This document shows positions 53,090-60,834 of a stretch of DNA of 64,000 bases, in pieces. A program made the position numbers and the translations under genes. Positions within the stretch are counted from its first letter, which is position 1; each line of letters opens with the position of its first letter. The notes below the pieces were generated by a model, which was given only the letters and a program-made list of their open reading frames with translations, ran no database searches and was not told the DNA's origin. The DNA is from Amoebophrya sp. A120 (taxonomy: Eukaryota; Sar; Dinophyceae; Syndiniales; Amoebophryaceae), in NCBI GenBank assembly GCA_905178155.1, contig CAJINV010000001.1, positions 1,104,606 through 1,168,605 of the forward strand, in the 5' to 3' direction.

Positions 53090-53945
53090 ATGACCTCCGC
53101 ACTTGTAGGACGACCCCGGCGAACGCGAAAGCACGGTGGGTGTCCGCTTGCTGACTGCGGAAGGAGTAGCGCTATTGCTGCTTTCTCCCCCTCGTCGTCC
53201 CTGGCACTAGTACTGGTTTTTCATTACCTTCTTTCCGGGGTCACAGGGCTCGATGTGCTGGACGACACAAGCTCCAAGAAGGAGATCGCCGCCTGGGCCG
53301 TCGCGCCGAGTGGGAGGCGATTGCGACAGGAGAAGGAACCCCTGCAGCCGAGCGCGAGCGAATCGAGCCCGAGCGTGACCAAGATGGAGGAGCCCGCACC
53401 GAGGAGGCACAGCCCCACCCAGTACCTTTTGGACGCGAATGGCGGGGGCGAGGCTGTGGCCAAGGTCACCAGTGCAGCGTCGCGACACGGGCAGCCGGAA
53501 CCAACCGCGGAAGACCGGAACCCGTCGCAGTTGCAACGTCGAGGTAAAAACTTCGCACACAGCGCCGCTCCGGCAACAAGAGGGTCACCCGCAGCGAAAA
53601 AGGAAGGAAAATGCGGGTGGTTATGGGAATGCCACCGAAGAACGAGCGAGTCTTCTCGGCAGCACACGATTGGCAGCGGAAACGAACAGCACATCGGTCG
53701 GAGGTCATAGCAGCCTCACCGCAGGAGGATCCGGCCGTGAAACGAGCAGGAACTCCGCACGGTTGCAGCGGGGAGCTGCTCGTCCTGAGAGCATTGTACA
53801 GCAGGAGCAGGGACGAATCCATCATGTGGCCACGGGCGCGCAAGGATCGCGAGCCGCGTCGAAGACCATGGGCGCGCTGACTGTCACCGCGGCCACAGCA
53901 TCCAGCGAGTACTCGAAGGACGCGATCAGTGCCAAATTGATTGAC

Positions 53946-54201
53946 TATCAAATGCAAAAATGTCTGGGTCTGGAAGTACGCAAGTTTGTCATGCTTGTCT
54001 GGCATGACTCGAGAATCTGTGTTTCATAGGCACGAAAAAGCCCTCTTACCTGTCATGCAAAAACGCAGTTTGCCATGCCATGCGGAATACGTAAGACATG
54101 GCAGCCAAAAAATTTGTCATGCATAGCTGCGTATTGCAGTGCGTCTATCATTCACTTTTAGCATTACAAGTGTCCAGACCCAGACATATTTGCAATCCAT
54201 A
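53946..54201. mobile_element. Introner element absent from the paralogue
   Basis: 256 bp, TGTCTGGGTCTGG family. Left end TATCAAATGCAAAAATGTC; flanking repeat TTGAC at 53941-53945 and 54202-54206. Copy 1 at 51355-51375 reads straight through as AACTTGATTGACGGCGACAT, with one TTGAC. Confidence 0.95.
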
Positions 54202-54871
54202 TTGACGGCGACATTACAAGAGATTCAATTGCACTCACCTCGGATGGCGGGAGTGCGTGTGGAAAGGCGCAGAAGTGCCCCTGGTTTCAACTGGATTTGG
54301 GCGCCACGATGACTGTGGACAAGGTGCGTATATATAGTATTTTCTGGTATAATCTTTCTGGTGTGCAATATGGCGAGGGCTCTAATAATATATTTAAATT
54401 TTTTCTAAATTTTTTATGCAGATGTAATCCTTCCATCATGGTCTCTACTTTGGAATTAGATTGTCTTTTTACTGAACAGCTCCTGCCTGTACCTCTGCAA
54501 TGTCACGGCCGAATTGATTCTTTCAAAAAAGGTAAAGCTAAGCTCGCTGTTGGAAATTGGCATGATGCGGCGCAATTTGTTCCTCGAGTTCGTCGGAGCC
54601 AATGGCGTGGTCGCGTATGAGGGAACCGACATGGAGGGTGGAATAAAGGGCGGGATGCGCGTGCTGGTGGGAAACTCGACGCGTGACAGGGAGGGTACGT
54701 CGGCTTGGGACGAGGCCGCTAAATTTTGGAAAGGCACTGCGCACGGGGCCGTTTGCCCGGAGCCGCCTACAGGTACGGAGTGTGAGACGATCCAGTGTGA
54801 GGACCCAGCGACTTGTCTCGACCGCTTCGTTGCAGAACCCACCGACACCACTATCGGCACTGCTACGGTGG

Positions 54872-55123
54872 TATCAAGTGCAAAAATGTCTGGGTCTGGA
54901 AACTTGTGATGCTGGGTGGCGTAGGATGAGGAGGCCACAGGTGCTGGCTCAGCATGACAAGTTTCTGAGCTTCCAGGTGTTGCCTATTCTGCATGACAGA
55001 CTGCGTTTCTGCATGACAGCAAAGCGGGGCTCTTGGGTAACGTGCATGACAGATTCAAGAGTCATGTCAGGCAAGCATGACAAACATGCCTTCTTCCAGA
55101 CCCAGACATTTTTACAGTTGATA
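54872..55123. mobile_element. Introner element absent from the paralogue
   Basis: 252 bp, TGTCTGGGTCTGG family. Ends TATCAAGTGCAAAAATGTC and GACATTTTTACAGTTGATA; flanking repeat GGTGG at 54867-54871 and 55124-55128. Copy 1 reads GCTACGGTGGACTGCAAGG at 52013-52031, an empty site. Confidence 0.95.
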
Positions 55124-55263
55124 GGTGGACTGCAAGGGTAAGCAGGGCCGGTACGTGACGATTGAGCTGCCGGGCGTTACTGCCACCAGCCCGACACAAG
55201 TTCGCAATGTGGGGCTAACAGAGGTTGCGGTCGAGGGCGGGCCCGCGATAGAGGCGGCAGCAA

Positions 55264-55633
55264 GTCTCGAGGGTATTGGCGTTCCACTGATTTCTGTTTG
55301 AGTGCAAATCGCCATCGGTATTCGTACAGAGCAATTTTACTTCGGACCATGATCGTGCAAGACTTGTCGTAGCGCAATAGCATCGTACTTACAAAAACTA
55401 GAAATAAGCAACTATATGATGTTAACGCAAACACGATGAGGAAAAGAATAAGACCGATGCTGGATTGATGGCGGATTTTTGTTTGCATCCTGACAGGCTT
55501 TATTCTTGTGGACCCACTAAAGCGCAAAAATACTGGAATTCGCAATGGGTAAAAACCCATAACGTTCGAGGATCGTAACCTCTATGAAAGTTTCCAAATT
55601 TGTTGTTCACCACGACGACAGGAAACGGCACAG
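55264..55633 (+). other. 370-bp insertion in copy 2, probable GT-AG intron
   Basis: Absent from copy 1, where GCGAAAGCAAGTGAGGAG is continuous. Boundaries GCAGCAA|GT and CACAG|CAGG keep the frame. It is AT-rich, without terminal inverted repeats or the GCATGACAAA word, so it differs from the introner elements. Confidence 0.6.
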
Positions 55634-56477
55634 CAGGTGAGGATGCCTCTACCACGCCGGCGCCAGAAGCCTCCGCGCGAGCAGTGGCAGCGACTTGCCC
55701 CATCCTCTTGGGCATCGTGCTCGTCGCACAGATTCTGACCGGCGCGTAGCAGATGTCGACAGAGGAGCCGCTTTTTCCAAGCGAAATTGTTTGAGAAAAC
55801 AGAAGGCAAAATAAATATGCAATGGACGCCAGCAGCCCTTGAGCATAAAATGTAAATGCTTGGCTTCAAAAATGCCAAGATTTTGTTGAATGAAACAACC
55901 GAACTGGTCGGACGGATCAAAAATAAGAAATCGAAGATGCTCCTCTCGGGTGCGTATGCATCGCAATCACTGCGATTGACGAAAGGGAAGAGAAGCGGTA
56001 ACTTAGTTGCTTGCCCCGCCTGTTCTTCGCTTTGCACCCGGAGGAAATAACCGTCGCTACGTCCTCTAGGTTGTGGTCGCGCAACAGAACTCCTTTCACA
56101 CGTGAGTAAGATCAATGCCCGATAATTTTCGATGCTACAGCCGAATCATTTTTTTTGGTACATCACTCTTTCTTTGGTTAGATAAATCACTTTCTGATCG
56201 CGATCCAATCTATTGCGTTCGCAATATCCGATCATCAAGCTTTGATTTCTTTGTCTGCTACAACAGCGGCCGAGCTTTTACTGAGGGCGTATCAACAAAC
56301 CACTACTTCTTTATTTTACGGCAAGCATCTTCAGTTTTGGCTCCGCTTGTCGTTTTTGTCGCTATAAGCCGCTGATTGTACAACTGAGCATCTGTATTGA
56401 TCCTGTAGAGCAGAACAAGACGTGGGCTGCTTCTACCCGCGCCGGGTCCTACTTACTCCTGATTCTCCCTGTAGTAA

Positions 56478-56540
56478 GTAAGTAAGTACCTCTCGTCTAT
56501 GTGTCACAATGGAGATAAACGAAGAGCCTCCTCCAGTAGG
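56478..56540 (+). repeat. 63-bp copy of the leader and start codon of the gene at 57539
   Basis: Matches 57508-57570 over 63 bp, from GTAAGTAAGTACCTCTCG to CTCCAGTAGG, including the ATG. Two shorter partial copies (GAGATAAACGAAGAGCCTCC) follow at about 56554 and 56586, and a third near 56611. Confidence 0.88.
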
Positions 56541-57378
56541 GGATTCCATTTGTAGTGGAGATAAACGAAGAGCCTCCTCCAGTAGGAGATAAACGAAGAG
56601 CCTCCTCACAATGGAGATAAACGAAGTTCCAGGGAGGGATTCCATTTGTGTCTCCTTCCCTCGGAAGGGGTGTGTCTCTGGGAATTCCGTCTTCATTTCG
56701 CCTTCCCTCGGAAGATCCATCCGTCCCTCTCGGAGTTACATTCCCGCATCGCCTCCTCTCGGGAGACCCATTGCTCATGGGATTCCGTTTCCATTTCGCC
56801 TTCCTGGGGATGGTGTCAGTCTCGGGGGATTCCGTTTTGCCTTCCTGCGGAAGGTGTCTCGGGGGCCGCCATTTCGCCTTCCTTGCCCTCTGGTAGGTCG
56901 CTCCCTGGCGGAAGGACCGCTGCTTGATTGCCTCTTGGGAGAGTGTGAGTTGTTTATTTCCTGGCTGGCGCGAAGCTTTCGCCATCGACTCCAGATTGAT
57001 GAATGGCCCGAGCTTATTGACACCTCCTGCGCGACGTGGGTGGTTCGGGGTTTTTCTGTGCCCGGGCTCGCCGAGGCGTTTTGGATTCGGCTTCGGAGCG
57101 CGCAGGTTTGCGGCTGTCCGGGGCTGTGCGCGTGTGCTTACAGCTTTTGCGCCGGGGGCCCCGGGTTTTTTCTTTTGTGTCCCGGGGCCTCGTCACATCT
57201 ACGCCCCGGGGCCCTGGAACATGCATGGCCCGTCGGAAGGCAGGCCAGCCTTCGGTAAAGGTAGGGAGGCGGGGGGCCCGAAGCACAGGCTGGCGCGTGC
57301 ATGGTGAATAACGTTTGGCGGTGGAGGAGATAACGGGGCCCGCGCAGTGCTTCTCGCGGAAACGGGAAACGGGACACG

Positions 57379-57498
57379 CAACTTGATTCTAGGACCAAAC
57401 CTGATTCCAGTCAACTTGATTCCAGCGTCCAACTTGATTCCATTTAACTTGATTCCAGTTACCAACTTGATTCCAACAATTTGATCAACTTGATTCCT
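57379..57498. repeat. Short repeats of CAACTTGATTCCA
   Basis: Seven copies or near-copies spaced 13-25 bp, starting about 57379, 57401, 57412, 57430, 57446, 57464 and 57487. Confidence 0.82.
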
Positions 57499-57538
57499 TG
57501 GACGTCCGTAAGTAAGTACCTCTCGTCTATGTGTCACA

Positions 57539-59772
57539 ATGGAGATAAACGAAGAGCCTCCTCCAGTAGGTGCCTCGGGCGAGCGGTTGACCAAGGGACA
57601 GAAGAAAAAGCAGCGGCAAAAGGTGTTTCGTGCCGGGAAGGCGGAATACGTGTCTCCGCGCTACACAGTGGAGGACGTGGAGCGGCTCTGCGCCCCCTGC
57701 TTATCCACGGTTCTTCCCGACTTTGCGCCGAGAAGTTCTAGTTGCGGCGGAACTTCTACAATCAAGCCAGCGAGCAGTAGTTCCACTTCATCGTGCAGCA
57801 AAACAACCAGCACTTTCGCCCCCTCAGGAAGGTCGATCTCTACTGGCGTAGCAACTGAAATTCCACCAAACCAGAGCACCAGTAGTCCTTGTTTCACTGG
57901 TTGCTTTTTGCGCAGTTTGTACGGAGTTTTCCCGCCCCCGGAGAAGCTGTTGGACGGGGACGCTGCCGAGTTCCGGCTGCTTCCCAGCGTACGCTGGGCG
58001 GTGCTCCAGCGCGCAGCAGGGCCGAGCTCTTTGGATGAGTTGGTGGAGCGGCTGCAGCGGCTGCTCGCGGACACGGCCCCGACACTCGTGGAGGACGCGC
58101 GCCGGTTTCCGGGGCTGGTCCGCAAGGTGGCGCGGAAAAATTTTTCGGCCGCAGCTCCAAATGTTCCCAGGGGCAGCAGCCGACGACCGGATTTTAGTAG
58201 TACTACCCATAATTCCGCCGACCCGGCCGCCCCGGCATTCCGATCCACCGCGCGCGACTACCTCGCCACGCTGGTGCTGTTGGAAATTCCCGTTGGAGTG
58301 CGACATTGGAAAAATCCACCTGGTACGCAAGCAGCTGCGGGGATACTAGGTGTGCAAACAACCACAGGCACAATACTAGAAGGCAGAACAGCATGTTCGT
58401 TGCAGCACGGTGACCAAGAAGACGCTTGTTCGGTAGACTTCTTCTCGTTCAAAAGCTGCTACCTCAACTGGCTGCGGGACGGGCGGATACACGAGTTGGT
58501 GTGCGAATACCAACTTTCGACTAGTACTAGAAACACGGGTATTAGCACCTCTGTTGTACTACCTCCAGGCTGCACGACCACAGCAGACAGGAACGGCGCC
58601 ACACCAGTGGCAGGCAGCACCACCGCACCAGCAGGAGAGCCTTCTTCCGGGCTTGTGAGCACGCCACTAACGGCGACCGTCCACATATCCTGTGTAAAGA
58701 CGTCCCCACACCAGAGGCAAGATCGGAATTTTTCTCCAAGACAAATCCAGAACCAACTTCTGGGAGGACTCACGCATGACAAGCTCTTGGCTTTTGCAGT
58801 GCAGGCGTGCCGAGCTAGTCCAGACGCATCACAGATTTGCTCTCTTATCCTGATTAGCGCACGACAGATCATTTCCAAGCACAAGGGGAAACAAAACGCA
58901 TCCTCCCATGAGGCGTCGAGTGAGAGATGTAAGTATCATGTTCTGGGCATGCATCAAGTCTTCAGTATGCACGAACCCCTCTGGGGCGGGGACCACGTTT
59001 TTCCTCGCAATACCACATCGGCTTTGGAGAAGGTGTCGCCGCACAGCAGCAGGCCGCGGCGAGCCCAGTAGTGCCGATGGTCGGTGGAGGTGGTGCTTCA
59101 AGCAGCTCTACTAGTACCACAGCGAGGTCTTCTGGTGAACGCGGAACATCAAGGGGAAGAGGAAACGAACCGCCGGCCGGAGCGGCCGCCGCTTCCTCTG
59201 CAGCTTCTCCTATTCACGCGCCAGCACCCACGACCGCAAGTTCCGCCTCTACGTGGTGTTGCGGCGACACCACGGTGCGCGCGCAGTCCGATAGTCTGTG
59301 CACCTTTTCGCTGGGTCCCGACCAGGTGTGGGTAAGTGCGGGGAGAGAGTTTACCGAGCCCTTTACGCAGGCCTTCCTGGAAACCCACCGTGCGACCAAG
59401 GCCCGACTAGCGGAGCGGCGGGAGCAGCTGGTGCCACAAAAGCTGCTCTTTTGGCTCGGGGAGGGCGAAAATTATAATCAAGAGGGAACAGGTTTCGGCA
59501 TCAGTTTCGGTGGATTGCTTTCACAAGAAGACCATGCCATTTTGGCAGCGGTTGAAGAAAATTCAAATTATGCCGCGAGCAGTAGTAGTTACAATTCTCT
59601 GCAGCAAGTAGATCATGCTGTTGCCATCGCTATGGAACAAGATATGGCCATCAATGCCGACGTTGGCCAGGGCAGTTGTCTCCAAGACGATGAGTTGCTG
59701 TCGCTTGACTCGGAAAGTTCCAAAAACATGGAAGACTTTTCGGACATGGATGAGTCTCCCAGTTCGCGATAA
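57539..59772 (+). CDS. Unrecognised protein, two exons
   Basis: Exons 57539-58685 and 59018-59772, 633 codons plus stop; excising the introner element joins ATVHI to GFGEGVAAQQQ in frame. The N terminus is basic (RLTKGQKKKQRQKVFRAGK). Two folded-looking stretches are LLDGDAAEFRLLPSVRWAVL through RRFPGLVRKVARKNF, and DFFSFKSCYLNWLRDGRIHE; after a low-complexity Ser/Ala run comes LGPDQVWVSAGREFTEPF and LAERREQLVPQKLLFWLGEG. The tail is acidic (DFSDMDESPSSR). No family recognised and no membrane segment seen; nuclear or cytosolic by composition only. Confidence 0.6.
58686..59012. mobile_element. Introner element, TGTAAAGACGT variant
   Basis: 327 bp. Left end TATCCTGTGTAAAGACGTCC, right end ACGTTTTTCCTCGCAATA; flanking repeat CCACA at 58681-58685 and 59013-59017. 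The left end resembles the CTGAGTAAAAACGT family and the right end the CCTCGCAATA end of 5520-5819, suggesting a mosaic. Confidence 0.85.
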
Positions 59773-60834
59773 AGCTGCGCGGGCGGGCATAGTGTGTTGC
59801 ACTATGGTTGCAATAACGCGAAAAATGTTTTTAAACTGTGAATTCGGCGCAGCTTCGGCTTGAAGTTGAACGACAGCGGCGGTGTGCTTTTTTTTGTTCT
59901 AGTGAAGATGAGAAACAGGATCAAAAAAGGCAACGGCGACAAGAGTAGCAGCTCGATGGCTACTAGAGCCGTAATGGGTTTCGTTCTGCAAGAATGGGAC
60001 AATCTGGGTTCTTCCTGGTGCAACAGATGTAGCGTTTTGAAACGAAAGAGACCGAGGAGATGAAGCTGAATCTTCTTTGCAGGCAGGCGTGATCTCCGAT
60101 AGCTGCGCATCATGATATCATCGCACTTTGGTGCATATTCTCGGTCCGCCTCGTGGCCGCGTCGGAAGAAAAGCAAAAGTGCACTTGAGCAAGACGATCT
60201 CGTGTAATTTAAGAAAGAAGATTGAAGAAAGATCAACCAGATCTGGACACGAACTACTACGTTGACATTTTTTTTTGCGCCTTACTTTTAGCCTTAGCCT
60301 GGTTCACACTTACGCGACGTCCTTTAGTTTTTTGCAGCGACGTCTTCCGGAATAAAATCGTCATTTTTTATTGTTCCAAGCAACTCCATATCGCTGTAGA
60401 AGTTTACATTCATTTTGTCCTTTACTTTAAACCAAGTAGTCACTAGCTCGTCGTACCGCAAAATCCGCTCGCGAAATAAATACTTCTAGCTTCTCGCATG
60501 AAAACATGTCACGCAAGCGGCCTCCACCACACGGATTACCCCTTTTCGTAGGGTAAAAAACTGCCATCTACGAGCGTCCTGCGATATCACCGCCGGGGCA
60601 AAGGGAGAAAGAGGCGGTGGACCTCCGATGAATATCAGTAGATGGCGGAGGACATCAGTAATACTCATGTAGCACTGCCACCGGTTCGCCGTTGAGTCCA
60701 AACGAGAAATATCAAATCGCGCAGAACTACGAAACAGCCGCCTCTACCTCCAGGGTGTTCCTCGGAGTATTAGACTCCCAGACAGTAAATATAACTGTAT
60801 CGACGAGAAGTGGAAGTCCAGGAGTCGTCGGAAA
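59773..60834. other. Intergenic region
   Basis: 3' flank of the 57.5-kb gene and 5' flank of PCF11. Only short open frames with no recognisable content. Confidence 0.5.

Larger units (their letters stand above)
53090..55749 (+). pseudogene. F5/8C (fucolectin-like) protein, copy 2, with a one-base frameshift
   Basis: Same architecture as copy 1. Segments 53090-53945, 54207-54323, 54532-54871, 55129-55263, 55634-55749. Copy 1 reads GCGAAGAGG at the site where copy 2 has GCGAAAAAGG (near 53596), one extra base in an A-run; without it all segments join in one open frame to the stop at 55747-55749, including the hydrophobic tail (CPILLGIVLVAQILTGA). The extra base makes the frame stop at 53710. 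It may be a real recent lesion or a sequencing error in a homopolymer. Everything downstream, including exact frame conservation across three insertions, looks functional, so I am unsure that the gene is dead. Confidence 0.7.
52355..55790 (+). repeat. Tandem duplication, unit 2 (expanded by insertions)
   Basis: Second copy of the unit at 49797-52354, lengthened by two introner elements (53946-54201, 54872-55123) and a separate insertion (about 55264-55633) that unit 1 lacks. Confidence 0.9.
55791..57538. other. Intergenic region with reiterated gene-leader sequence
   Basis: After the F5/8C copy 2. Includes AT-rich 55800-56400, then 56478-57570 in which the leader and first codons of the next gene occur repeatedly, and a GC-rich part (56640-57370) with imperfect repeats of ATTTCGCCTTCC. 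An open frame to 57258 that starts in one leader copy matches nothing I know. Confidence 0.45.

Noticed and set aside
21088-55749. A co-regulated glycan gene cluster
   Set aside because: The genes have separate promoters, include unrelated neighbours (BOP1, EAPP-like, a LINE), and no shared regulatory motif was seen.
56611-57258. 215-residue frame starting with a copy of the leader ATG
   Set aside because: The start is a reiterated leader and the rest is low-complexity and matches nothing; not called as a gene.
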